From Arbacia lixula (Eukaryota > Echinodermata > Echinoidea > Arbacioida > Arbaciidae), in assembly GCA_963669155.1 (NCBI GenBank), contig OZ022577.1, positions 26,939,865 to 27,003,864 of the forward strand: a DNA stretch of 64,000 bases. Reading direction: 5' to 3'. Below the pieces are notes generated by a model. The model did not search any database, was not told the DNA's origin, and saw only the letters and a program-made list of their open reading frames with translations. Positions 32,945-44,916 of the stretch are shown piece by piece. Position numbers and translations under genes: made by a program. Each line of letters starts with the position of its first letter. Positions within the stretch are counted from its first letter, which is position 1.

Positions 32945-33669
32945 AGGGAGGGAGAGGGAGAGAGCAGACGCAAATTCCCACACACACACAAAAGAAACTG
33001 ACGCCTTATCACCCACCCTGTCTCTCAAACTCTAGCTCCCCCTTTTCTAACTCCCTCCTACCCCCATTTTCACCTCGGACAATAGCTCTCTCCGTCTCCC
33101 TCCTTTCACCTGTCAAGTTTCAAATTAGTATTTTGAGTTTACATTTAGCGCAATTTGTACAAGCTGTTACATTTGATATGATTACAAACCTCACTTAAGT
33201 TTCCTTTTCCTAGTATGCATATTTGTATCCACAATTTCCTTAATTTATTTGAGTTGCTAATCATTTTCCCGAGAATATTTGCATTCCACTTCCTATAAAA
33301 ACTCGAGTCGTTTCATCAGTGCACGATTCAACACAACCAGAGAAGCATAAGTTCTTCAGGTTCTTCAGTTCTTCAGGCCCCAGCAGTACAGGGGGCCACA
33401 ATGTTACACTCGTGCCATCATTCATGAGCTTTACGACAGATGGCGGTAATCTTCTTTAAAGATATGAGGGGGTGAGCCCCCCCCCCCCTTCTCCCACCCC
33501 GCCCCTTCTCCCACATGAAATCATACTGTACACTAACTAAATTGGGTCGGCGTAGTCTATGTTCCGGTAACATCACGGTGATGCAAAGCAATTAGGTGCG
33601 ATGTTTGTGTCATTAGGGAGTAATGGGGGAACGATATGATGGGAATGGCAGATGAAGGCAATACAGCAC

Positions 33670-34050
33670 GCCGTTCAATCTTAAAGAAACAGATGAATGC
33701 AAGGCAGAGCTACCATGCTTCCCCAACATTCAATCTTAAAGGAACGGATGAGACAATACAGCACACAGCGACCATACATCCCCACCGTCCAATCTTGAAG
33801 TAACAGTTGAAGGCAAGACGGGAAACAGCGACCAAACTTCCCCATAATTCAATCTTCAAGTAACAGTTGAAGACAAGACAGGACATAGCTATCAAACTTC
33901 CCCACCGTTCAATCTTAGAGTAACGGATGAAGACAATACAACACACAGCTACCATACCCCCCCCCCCCAACCGTTCAATCTTTAAGTAAAAAATGAAGGC
34001 AACGAAGGACACAGCTACATGTTCCATGCTTCCCCACCGTTCAGCCTATG
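33670..34050. repeat. minisatellite of about 60-bp units, six to seven copies
   Basis: The phrase ccgttcaatcttaaagtaac, then gatgaaggcaa, acacagctaccat and acttcccc, recurs with starts near 33674, 33729, 33788, 33848, 33908, 33974 and 34040. Several spacings are 59-60 or 66 bp, multiples of or close to three. A reverse-strand frame therefore stays open with a repeated KIERWGSLVAV-like peptide, but indels, poor context and no homology argue against a gene. Confidence 0.85.
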
Positions 34051-36300
34051 TAACAGACTAACGCTCTACATGCCAGCGCCGTTTTATGCACAAGAATGAT
34101 AAGTAATATTCTTTAAACATAATCATGTCTAAGCCAATAATATATTGCAAATGAATATGACTGTTTGTAACACAATATAATTAATCACGGTGGTGATGGC
34201 AACAAATCAAATTATATTAAATTCTTGTAAGTTGTAAATGGAGGCTAATAACAAATCAATTCAATTCAAGGACAAAACACTATTCGGGCGCGACAGAAGT
34301 TCACAATAATACCTCATTGAAAGTACATGACCCCTTCATTACGTATGGCATGGACATTTCTCGGTGTGCTCTTCTCGTTTGAAGTAGTAGACGTGATGGT
34401 GTTAACAATCATTGACAAGCATTTCAAAATGCGCGAATATCTTGCGTAGAGGAACCCGTGTGCCATGCATTGTACACCATGTATGCCCCTGAAAGCGGTC
34501 GATCATGAATTTGTCATATTAACATGATTCATGTGTAAAAGGACATTCAGGACCCTGTTTTTTTTTTTTTTTTTTGGTTTTTCTCTCAAATTAAATTCAT
34601 ACAATACAGTTCACAAAGTGACAAGTGTAAACAAAAACAATTCGAACAATTTACTTAAGCTCTTATATATTATACACATGAAGCATTATTCGAAAATACT
34701 GTATAGTACGAAATGAAGTATCACAATGTGACTAACAAACATAAAAATATCTGAGAGAAAAAAATCTGAAATACAGAGATCAAATACAGAGATCAAGAGT
34801 TGTGATCGATTGGAATTTGACTTGCGATTGGTATCGATCGTAAGTCGTTACAATATGGGGATCAGATTCTCCATATACGCAGATGGAAAATATGCGAATC
34901 ATGAACTCCCGCCATCAGGTACGCGTAAGTCTTGTGAGTTGCTGATAATGATGTCTTCACTCAACCAAAACATAAGTCCACCCTTGCATTTGTTTCATAT
35001 ATCTGTAGAAGTATTTTATCGCTTTTGACCTTCAGAAGGTAATAGCAGTTTATAGTATGTCTCTCCTTTGTACTTTTACAATGAATACAAGTGATCGATA
35101 AGGGATAGGTCAACCATTTGCTACGATCACCTGGGATGCTTCTTCCGCATACTGTTGATCAAAGTTTGTACGATCAAGGTTCGGCCCAGGCCCTCTGCAA
35201 AAAGGGCTGGCATTCCCCCAAAGGGGTATCGTCCTTCATCTTCACGTCTGCTTTCAAGTATAGAACACTTAATTCATGTGGATGCTTATTAACCCTTACA
35301 GTACCGGGCCTTGGAAATCCCCATTGGCTTATTACACATCTTCATGTAAATGGTAATGCGAGGGTAAAAAGTAAAACGTAGAGTGGCATGCAATAACTTG
35401 TGTTTGCATTTTCAGAAAAATGCGTGATTTTTCCCAAATCAATTATTTTGACATGGACGCCCCTATAAGACATTACCACATGTAAGTAAAGGCGCAGCCG
35501 AAGGCAGACGATGGTACAAGAAAGAGGGCTCGGTTTGCATTCTCGTGGCCTTTGCTTTTCGCTCGGTGGAGCAACATACACCGAGCTCGGCCATGTTGAA
35601 ATAGCTGCCATGGGTCTCGGGAGCATTGCTGTCTTCGCCGATAACAGCCAGACTGAGATAGCTACTAAAAACAGCTCGCTCCTAGCGCCCTGGTCGTATT
35701 TGAACAGCCGGGGACGCCTTGCCAGCGGTTTAAAAAAGCCCTCAAAACTAGAGCACAGGCACTTTTTCGTTTGCATTCAACCTCACACCAGTTCCTTCTC
35801 CTTGAGAAGAACGGAAGGGGTAGAGAAATCAAGCAATTCCGTTATAATTTTTGGCTGTATTTGAATTGGCGGAATTGCGTTCTAGCGCGGGTGAATGTAA
35901 TGGGGTTAGATTACGAGATGGCAACTATGAAACCAGTGTTTGAGAAGGTAGTCCCCAGTGATGTGTTGAGGGGCGATGCAGAGGCATGCGGCGTGAAAGG
36001 AAACATCCCCATGTCTGTGTGAAGTAGGGTTATGAATGACGACAGAATCGGGCGATTTAATCAGTGAAAGTTGTCTCTGTTTGCTTTCATTTTCGCATTT
36101 TGGGTCGCAGCGACGCAGGGGTGTTAACTGGTGGGTGTGCACGGATTTGTTTTCCACACCACGCGAGGTTTTGACGTGCACGAGAGAGATAGAGACAAAA
36201 GGAGGGAGAGGGGGATGAAGATGGAGATGGAAAGGGAGAGACATAGAATGGGAGAGGTAGAGGGGGTGATGGGGCGAGGGAGTGGGAGAGGGAAATGAGA
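34051..36300. other. intron sequence without recognisable exon
   Basis: A partial copy of the ATAAAGAGTTG palindromic family may lie at 34795-34856 (gagttgtgatcgattgg and its inverse). A GC-richer island at 35500-35900 holds overlapping frames on both strands with no recognisable domain. Confidence 0.4.
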
Positions 36301-36307
36301 GAGGTAG

Positions 36308-36310
<3 letters not shown>

Positions 36311-36348
<38 letters not shown>

Positions 36349-36367
36349 CGCGAGAGAGAGAGAGAGA
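36311..36367. repeat. (GA)n with CG interruption
   Basis: GA array interrupted by cgcgcgcg, within a broader GA-rich degenerate region from 36180 to 36700. Confidence 0.95.
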
Positions 36368-37426
36368 AATAGATGCAGAAAGAGACTGAGAGTGACAGGG
36401 AGAGGGAGATTGAGATGGAGAGATGGGAGATGGAGGATGAGAGTGAGAGTAAGAGTGAGAGAAGAATGAGATAAAGAATCAAATACATGCACAGAGAGAT
36501 AAAAACAGATAATAATAAAAAACAATAAAAACAAAATAGTCAAGGAAAGAGAAAGAGAGAAGGAAACAGACATACTGACAAAGATAGAGGCAAGAACATA
36601 AAGAGATAAAAAGACTGGAAGAAAGGCGAAGAATGACAGAACAGAAACCGACACCTGGTAAGAAGGAGAAAGAAAGGAAAGACCGTTTTCCTGAAATATG
36701 CCAGCGTGGTACATATCAAAAAATGTTCTGCATTTACGACCTTAATAGCTTGAGGTTTGACCAACGTGGTAACATCGAATGTATACATGCACCAAAATAA
36801 ATGACATGGTGCAAAATGAAAAGCAATGGCGCAGAACATGTGAACGGCATCGCTGGTCTCTGAGCAGCCACATAATCTATTTAAATGTGTCGAGTGAGAA
36901 ACACGGCGGGAAATTGACTGGAGGACGGTGGTTTTACGGTATGCGGTCTGGTGATCGATGGCCCTTGTACAGGTGTTGGTGGTTTAGGCCTTGGTGTGTG
37001 TGATGTCATTACACATTCCCTGCCCGTCACCTTCAATTTTACTGCTGTTCCTTAACACTTTTCATGCTAGACATTGTTCTTCTTGATAGCATGTTTACTT
37101 ACAATTTGTAATCTACGGTTTAAAGTAGGAATGTACTATAATTTTTGTTGTACTCTACGGGTTAAAGCACCAATCTCTCATCATGGTTTAGGGTGTGAAA
37201 TAATGCGCCTCGTTAGAAAAATTTTAGAAATCCATGAAGCGAGGCACCGAGACATGTTATCATGTTTTTTTCGGGCGAGGCGTTATAACAAATCAACAAG
37301 AGACACTTAAATAGATTAGGCGTGGAGGGAGGGAGGCAGAGACATATAGAAGATGATGTATGATGTAAAGTGAGAGAAGGATCGAGAAGGGGAGAGGGAG
37401 GGGTGAGGAATGTATCCAAATGAGCG

Positions 37427-37428
<2 letters not shown>

Positions 37429-37480
<52 letters not shown>
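37429..37480. repeat. (GA)n microsatellite
   Basis: About 52 nt of GA, purine-rich on the + strand. Confidence 0.95.
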
Positions 37481-37483
<3 letters not shown>

Positions 37484-37669
37484 AGAGAGAGTGGATAAAG
37501 GGGGCCGTTCAGGAGGCGAAGCATACACGAAGAAGAACACAGAGATAAACAGATCATTGTGCAGAGTACGTCTCTCAAACTTGAGGCCCTGGGTTCAAGT
37601 CCATTGCAAATGAGCCAACCTACAAGGCTGCTCGGCCTTTACAAAAGGTATTGCACGGACACTAATTGT

Positions 37670-37759
37670 TTAAGTACCTTGTGTGTCATTTGTAACCAGT
37701 ACAGCACGCAGATCTCACAGAGCAGCACGTTGTATGGCACAGGAAGGATTAAAGGGTTA
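37670..37759. mobile_element. short TTAA-flanked MITE (85-bp family), copy 2
   Basis: On the reverse strand it reads CCTTCCTGTGCCATACAACG followed by TGCTGCTCTGTGAGATCTGC. The left end has TTAA at 37670; the right end is TTAAAGGGTTA with the TTAA three bases in from the usual place. Confidence 0.6.
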
Positions 37760-38076
37760 CTAAATTAGAAAAATTCAAAGTGCATTCCATCCATTGAATC
37801 TGAATGACAAGATACAGGTGAATGCAATAACCGGTTACCAGGCAGTTATAGGGGGAAAGCTGTGAATACATTACGAAAATGGTCTATTGTTGACTTCCGT
37901 ACAATCTATGGAATTTTAACTTCTCATACGTCACTGGAGGCGTGCGTGTTTTTTTTTCAAATTTTCGTCAAAATTAGACTTTATTGCGGCAAACGAATGT
38001 GAAATTCGTTTTTAGTGGATAATTTTACATAGATTAGTAGGAACTTATTTTTCTAATTTAGTAACCCCTTCAAGGG

Positions 38077-38156
38077 TTAACTCTTTCAGCACCAGATCAA
38101 CTATTGTTGTATGAGATCTATGTGTACCACTTCCGCCAAAATGTGACGAGGGTATT
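38077..38156. mobile_element. short TTAA-flanked MITE (85-bp family), copy 3
   Basis: Starts TTAACTCTTTCAGCACC and holds the core attgttgtatgagatctatg and ccgccaaaatgtgacgaggg. The right TTAA is degenerate. It lies within 70 bp of the TM7 exon's donor. Confidence 0.5.
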
Positions 38157-38223
38157 TCATGGGTCAAAAATGTCATACGGAAAGAAAAACACCACGGTAA
38201 AACCAACGAGCAACCTTTCTCAC

Positions 38224-38348
38224 CTGACTTGGCGACGACTCCGACGTCGACTCCCTGTTGGCCCGCCATGAACCCGAGGACGGCGAAGATGACGAAGCCC
38301 GAGTACAGACTGGTGCCGGAGTTAGCCACGGAGAAGATCAGCGCATCC
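38224..38348 (-). CDS. SLC6 transporter, TM7 exon
   Basis: Acceptor ggtgtttgcag, donor TCAG|gtgag, 125 nt read as one base, 41 codons, one base. It encodes DALIFSVANSGTSLYSGF, then VIFAVLGFMAGQQGV and VVAKS. Asn and the last Ser of NSGTS match the chloride-site residues Asn327 and Ser331 of GAT1, so chloride dependence is expected. GFMAxxQGVxxxxVAxSGPGLAF across the junction is diagnostic for this SLC6 branch. Confidence 0.97.
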
Positions 38349-40240
38349 CTGCAAACACCATGGCAGCAAATACAAGAGAGAGAGAGAGAGATTAAAAAAA
38401 AAATCATGGATATGTGCATGGTGAAATCACAAGGCATTTTCGGACAGATTTTCATTTAATGTCAATTCAATCAACAATATAGTAAATATGGAGTTGGGCA
38501 ATGTCTGGAATCATCTATCTATATCACAAAATATTCAGCATGTATTTTGATAAGGTACCCTGCAGAGATGATTATGATTTTTGTATTTGAATACAAAGTA
38601 TCCGTATCCTAACAAAAATACATAAAATACAGAGAACTTTCAATGTAGAGAAACAACATTTAATTGCAAGACCAGTGTATTGTAAAGTAATGCTCGTCCT
38701 ATCTGTATTCGTACTGTAAATTAATATAATTTTCATTGATTTTTTCATTGTTTGTCATACGTATGGTGATGTCAATCCGTGTGTATGTTATGATTGTGTT
38801 TATTGTGTATTTCCACGAACCTCATTTGATATTTTCACATGTTATTATGCAGATTATGGAGAGCCATCATGGATGGAGAATGCAACTCGAACCAAAGAAG
38901 CGAACTAGGCATTTAACTAGTCATGTTAAATTATTTACAATTTTCATCTGTAAAGGATTATGTATTTCAGCTGTGGCTGCCTTTTAATCAGCATTAGAAT
39001 TGAAACTTTATCAAATTGAATGGCATTGCATGTATTTAAAAGTAACCCCCCCCCCCCTTCTCCCCCATAGTGATGCCAACATCATACTTGAAGCTAAGGA
39101 TGAAAATGCGCTTTTGTTTCCAACAGCTTTTCCACATGTCATTGATGCGCTGTGAGTTCACCTAAGTTCAAGCTATCTAAAGGAATAAGCGGTCAATTAT
39201 GTGGTTTTATAGTTACCAACGGTAGAGGGAAATGGAGGGTAGTCAATTAATACGTTGGCGACACTGTTAAGTGGCCATTTCGGGTTCAAATAGCGACACG
39301 TGAGACTCGACCAACCCGCTCTTGACTTCAAGGCTTTCACGGGCACGCGCGCTGGGGCGAGCTGGGTGGCGTGTGCTAACCTCGTGTATAGAACGGTACA
39401 TACGCACGGGCGCCGCAATGGGGAAAAAAGTCCGCCTGCCAGTTTTTTTTTTTCTTACTACCCCTTTAAAACTATTAGTATTAGTACTACATGTACTACC
39501 ACGCTCAGATTCCGTATTCTAATAGTGTGATAAATGGCGCTTTTCAGCGGCGCGGACTCGGCATGGATGCCCTATTGGGACTAGACCACGCGAGAGAGTC
39601 AAGAACGTAGGGTTAGTGTATCGCTGACATCTCGAATGACTCCTTTAAGTCTTGCCCTGAGCAGACGGAGTGTGAGGTGAGTTGTAGGGAAATTTGTCGG
39701 ATGAAAAGATCCATGTCAAGAGGGAGATCTTGGTGAAAGTTGCTAAAGATATCGCCCACGTTTCCCACCTCGGCCCTTGGCTTTAGCCCTCTCATTATCA
39801 TAGGTTCATTCACTGCGTTATACATCAAAGGTCGCTTCACGACTAGGAACTAAACGGGTTAAAATTACTACAAGTAGATGATGCGAAAGAAAATCGTTAA
39901 CCCCTCTTGGCCTGAATTCCTTTAACATCGAGGAATTTCCTCACCACACCTGGCCTTTACTGTAGTTTGTTGTATTTAAATAGATAGTGATTCATCGTAG
40001 AGACCTAACATGTGAGACCTTAATATTGTTTTTTTTTGTATATTTAAAAACACGTATGGAACGGTGTTCAATTCGTAGAAATGTTGTCTACGGTACATTA
40101 GTAGACTTCGACCCCATGTCTTTCAAGTTCTTTAGTATAGAATGAGTGCATATCTCATATAATTTTTTTTTTCACTGCTCACAGGTGAAGGACTAGTAAT
40201 ATGAAATATATCATCCCCACCGTAAAGAAGAGAAAGTCTT

Positions 40241-40375
40241 CACATGATGCAGCGCGCAGCCACATGCTGAGTTTGTTTGCAGTCATGTCCACTTCCGGTA
40301 CTAGTGTATGAGACCGGAAGCATGCCATGATGACTGCAATCTAAATCTGAATATCGCTACGCGGTGCATTATGGG
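40241..40375. mobile_element. palindromic MITE (CTTCCGGT family), copy 1
   Basis: The left half has acatgatgcagcgcgcag, gtttgcagtcatgtcc and acttccggt. The right half has the inverses accggaagcatg, atgactgcaat and gcggtgcattatg around a short actagtgtatg loop near 40305. Confidence 0.7.
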
Positions 40376-41696
40376 CCTACTTTCCCTATAGAGAACTGAA
40401 CGTACTTCTCTGGTAAAGCGAGTACCCGCGGGATAGCAGCTACCCGTGTTATTAAGCACCGCTTGTTATCGATAATTCTATACCTCTCCTCGTGCATGCA
40501 AGAAGTCGTTTTACGGTGAAGAGCCCTCATGCACGCTCTCTAAGTTCAATATTCCCGTGAAATGCATATAGGCCTACCATTCCATTAGATACAGCTCCTT
40601 CAGGAGAATATCTGTAGTAAGGACCTATCAAAATACAGTCCTTGAGCTCTTGTCAAAAGGGTTAATTTATATTGAAGGAAGAAATTGCAAGTGGGGGCTC
40701 AAAAACATCTAGGGGGCGCCGCTGAGATAGTTGTTTACGAGAACTATGGGCTATTTTCTTTGTAGGGGCCCCGCACGTGTGAAGTTGATTTAATCACTAT
40801 TTAAGTTGATATTAATGTTTAATTGGCAATAATTTTAGGAAGGAGATTGCAAGATCATAACGCGTGGTTACAGGGACGCCGAGGAAACAGTCATGTGTGC
40901 CGGCTGTACGACCAAGTGTCACCTTAGCACAGTGCAGTTAAACCTGTCTACCCATTGTAACGGAATGTTTTGAAGGAAGAGTAATTATACAGCGCAATGA
41001 AAGGCAGAATCCTTTATCTATCTTATCTGATGTAATATAACTGGATGTGAAAAAATTGCCTCTTTTCACAGTGACAGGTGATAACAACTATTTTGGGTTT
41101 GAAATGATTGAGAATCAATGGATTCCACATTCAATTAGAGTCATAGAGTGACGTATAGAACGAAGTGAGCAGGCTAGTCAGCAATGATTGTCATGCTTGC
41201 ATGTATAATCTGGTATGGGTGTGTAAGATCTCAGGGAGGAAATAGATCAATAAATCGTTGGAGGAGACAGGGAGAAAACAGCAATGCCTGTAATCGTCAT
41301 TCTGAGTGCGTTCGCACGCCGTGCGTTATATTGCCCTGTTCATTCATGATGTCGATTGGCACGTGAATGCGCCACGTCTAGGGTATATAATCCCATTGGT
41401 GATAGTACTGGAGGAGGGGAGGGGGGGGGGGGGGGGGGAAGCAGGAAACGTGATGAGATGGGGTGGGGAGAAGGGGTGTGTATGGTCCGAGGGGCGTAGT
41501 TGACCATAAAAGGGAGGAGGGAGTTAAAGTGCGCCACGTTCCGAGCATAGACTTCAGTGGTAAGAGGGGGTGACAGGAAACTCGTATAATAAAAGAGAGT
41601 TAAGTGGGGACAGGGCACGGTTGAATTGGGAGCGAGAGTAGAGGGGGAATCGGTTAAGGGGAAAGGGGGCAATTGAGATAGAAAGGGTAGCCTAAT

Positions 41697-41723
41697 GAGA
41701 GAGAGAGAGAGAGAGAGGGAGAG

Positions 41724-41773
<50 letters not shown>

Positions 41774-41780
41774 AGAGAGA
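41697..41780. repeat. (GA)n array
   Basis: About 80 nt of GA with small interruptions (ggga, gcga, aaaga). Confidence 0.95.
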
Positions 41781-42828
41781 ACGTAGCATCATAATTTCGT
41801 CGCAGCAGGGTACATAATTATAAAGACCATTGACAACTTCCCTCTAAGCCTAAAACGACCATCCGCCAAAAAAAGAATGAAAGACAATTATCATGACATA
41901 CACAATGTCACATTAATTGTTTCATATCACATGACCTAGAAACAAAAATCATATAAGACTTGATTGTGTGTATTCCTCTCTACAACATCAAAACGCAAGA
42001 GCACAACTATACATCTTCTTCTGAACTGACATAAGCTAAGTGCCGTCTTATGACGTCAGCAAACCTAACCGGAAGGTAAAATTTTCTAGATTGTTGTTGG
42101 TCCATTAATAACCAAAATGTAGGTCACCAAGGACTGTCATCTTCTAGAACTCACGGCAAGCATCAGACCTCATCTTAATGATGCGTGCAAAATTCTCATC
42201 ATCATGTCATTCCTCTGGGAAGCTGAAGGTACACCTTTAAGGCGCGCGTTTATCGCAATGAAATTAATAAGACAATAATTATTATGACGGCAGCTTCAGT
42301 GAGGCCGCAGAGATCTCGTAACCAGCCAGCCGGCGCTTTTTGAGCCGACAGATGGCTCGTCCTGACGAATGTGGATCGGACGTGGAACGTCTTGTGAGAG
42401 GGGATGAGGGGGTATAGGGAGAGAGAGGGAGAGAGAAGGCAAAAAGAGACAGAGAGAAAGAGGGAGACAGAAGGGGTGGGGGCTAAGAAAAAAATATCTG
42501 GAAAGCACGACAGAAAGAGAAAAAGAATAAAAGAGACAGAAAGAGGGGAACAAAGGAAAGGGGATAGAAATCGACAAACAGATAAAGAAGAGCAAACGAA
42601 AGAGATAATATGATAAAAACAGGTGAAGACAGTATAGAGGCAAAAACAACAGAGAGAACAGCAAAATATGAGCGATTGAGAGTGGCGAGGAAAGAGAGTG
42701 AAAATCAATTCCAAACTTTAGACATACTCCATAGATCACAGTCAGCGTTCTAAACTTGACAAACGAGAGGTCCCGTCTTCAATAAAGCATCCTACACATT
42801 TCTCCCACCTCATTTCCGCCGGCCAGTG

Positions 42829-42896
42829 GGGCACTTTTGCTCAGTAATACACACAGATCATATGGAGCAGCGCTTCGGCTGGTACGGAGAGGGTTA
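42829..42896. mobile_element. short TTAA-flanked MITE (85-bp family), copy 4, partial
   Basis: Reverse strand reads CCCTCTCCGTACCAGCCG, then gctgctccatatgatctgtg and gtattactgagcaaaagtgc, matching the family core. The outer TTAA words are degraded. Confidence 0.5.
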
Positions 42897-43999
42897 TACA
42901 ACAGTCAGGACGCGGCGCGCCACGAAGGGATGCCAGGGGTGGTGGTGGTGAGATGGAGGGGGTGACGGGCACGAGAGAGGGGTATGAAGGTAAAGTGTGT
43001 GTTGTGTGTGTGTGTGGGGGGGGGGGGGGGGAGGCGGTCACTTACCCATATCCTTAATTTGCCTACCCTTCTACTTCTACGTACATACATGTATGTCTAC
43101 AGCGAGAATGCTTAACATGACAGCAATGCACCACTGACCTCGTTAAACTAGATCCGATGCTCATTACTAAAGACATGTCCTCGTTATTATTTCCTGTTGG
43201 TTTGTAAACATGTTTAGCGCTCGTGATAAGTGGTTTTCCAGAAAATGATGTAATGTGAACACAAGCACTCACTGTACTGTCTATTCAAACAAGTTAGTAT
43301 GCCTATAGTTAAATCCTTCTTGCTACACACTGAGTTACCTACCCAATTTCGTATATAACTATGTACAATGTATGCAGAATTACCATATTTAATGTTTACA
43401 TTTGATTTTTATACATACTGACGACGTTTGTAATTGTCTGTCATGTTTCTTTTCTTCCATAGACGCACAATTTTTACATCATTGAAACTTCAATTCTGGA
43501 GCACTTTTCCACACAATGCGGAGTCTATGTAAATGAGCCTTTATCTGAATTGATAAAAGAGTGCCAACTGCCCAGCCCATGCAACTCAACAGGAAGTCCA
43601 TTCTTCCAATGTCTACAATCGAGAATCGATATTGCTATCTCAAATTACTCGTGACCTTTCTTCTTGTATTTGTGTCTGACTCAAATTCCCTGGTGTTTTC
43701 CAGTCAAAATAATCTAACGTTTCCTTTCTTGAATATTTGCAAGTCTCAATCGTTTGTTATCAGTGGAAGAGAACCAAAAAGTGTTGAAATCATAATAATC
43801 CTGCTCACTATTATTGATGTCATATTCTTCATGAGTAATTATGGCATAGATGAGAGTACGGAGAAGGTATGGAGATATTTGTATCTCTGCAAACGATGAT
43901 ATTTTCTTCCGATTTTCTTTTCGACTTTCTTCATTAACAACACCATCACCATCTTAATAATCATCAGTATCAACTGTTTTCCTTTCTTCTTCTTAAATT

Positions 44000-44049
44000 T
44001 CTTCTTCTTCTTCTTCTTCTTCTTCTTCTTCTTCTTTCTTTCTTTCTTT
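44000..44049. repeat. (CTT)n microsatellite
   Basis: About 37 nt of CTT then a CTTT run, within a pyrimidine-rich region from 43910 to 44170. Confidence 0.95.
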
Positions 44050-44849
44050 GCCTTCCTCTTGTTCTTTGTATTTTCTCTTCTCCTACGTTTTCTCCTCCTT
44101 CCGTGTTGTTGCTTCTCCTCCCATTTGTCGTCATTTTACCTAACATTCGTTCGACCCCTTCTCCTTCAGCTCACTGTTATTTTGTCTACCAAAACACCCG
44201 AAAAGAACACTTTCAACATGTTCAACGAAGGCGCCAAAGCTGTGCTGCTTGTAATCACAACATGACATATCGGAGACGAGACGAGACTGTACTCTAAACC
44301 GAATTTCCTTTTTCTGAAACAAAATCCAGGTCAATCACCACTGTCATATTACTCTTACTCCCCAAAAAGTCTAACCTGACCCTATCGTTGAAAGAACAAG
44401 ATTTCAAGTTGTTCATAACTTTGGAATCAATGGGAGTTTGTCAAACTCATTAAGATCATGCCGCCATCGATTGGTGAGGAGTGTTATTTTGATAGCCTGC
44501 TCAGTCAGACGTTGACTCGCACGCAAACCTAGGATAAACACTGTCACCTTTTAGTATTCCATAGAGAACGAAAGAAAATGAGGAGTACGGATTGAAAGAG
44601 AGAGAGACAGAGGGAGATGGGGGGGGGGGATGTGGTAGGAAGGGAGAGGGAGTGAAAGAGAGGGTACGTGGGAAGGAGACAAAGACAGAGAAAGGAATAA
44701 TTAGAGAGAAGGGAAGAGATGGGTGAGAAGAGAGGAGACAGTAGGAGAGGCAGAGGGCAGAGATATATAGAGATAAAGAGGCAGAGAGACAGAGAGGGAG
44801 GGAGAGTGGGAGAGACGAGAGAGACAGAAAGAAAGAAACGAGGAGACAG

Positions 44850-44856
44850 ACAGAGA

Positions 44857-44913
<57 letters not shown>
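44850..44913. repeat. (GA)n array
   Basis: About 60 nt of GA with one TA interruption; GA-rich degenerate sequence extends left to 44590. Confidence 0.95.

Positions 44914-44916
<3 letters not shown>

Larger units (their letters stand above)
31145..33660. other. intron sequence with several simple repeats, no exon seen
   Basis: Contains G-runs at 31985-32000 and 32180-32195, (CT)n at 32328-32378, (CA)n at 32731-32757 and (GA)n plus G at 32897-32944. An open frame at 31328-31756 on the + strand has no domain I recognise and is not bounded by consistent coding signals. Confidence 0.5.

Noticed and set aside
35342-35864. Overlapping frames of 117 and 144 codons on opposite strands in a GC-richer patch
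   Set aside because: Neither shows a known motif or exon-like boundaries. The patch might be a conserved non-coding element, but this cannot be judged from one sequence.
37591-37602. gggttcaagtcc, resembling the B box of tRNA genes or tRNA-derived SINEs
   Set aside because: No acceptable A box or cloverleaf could be built at the right distance upstream, and no A-rich tail follows.
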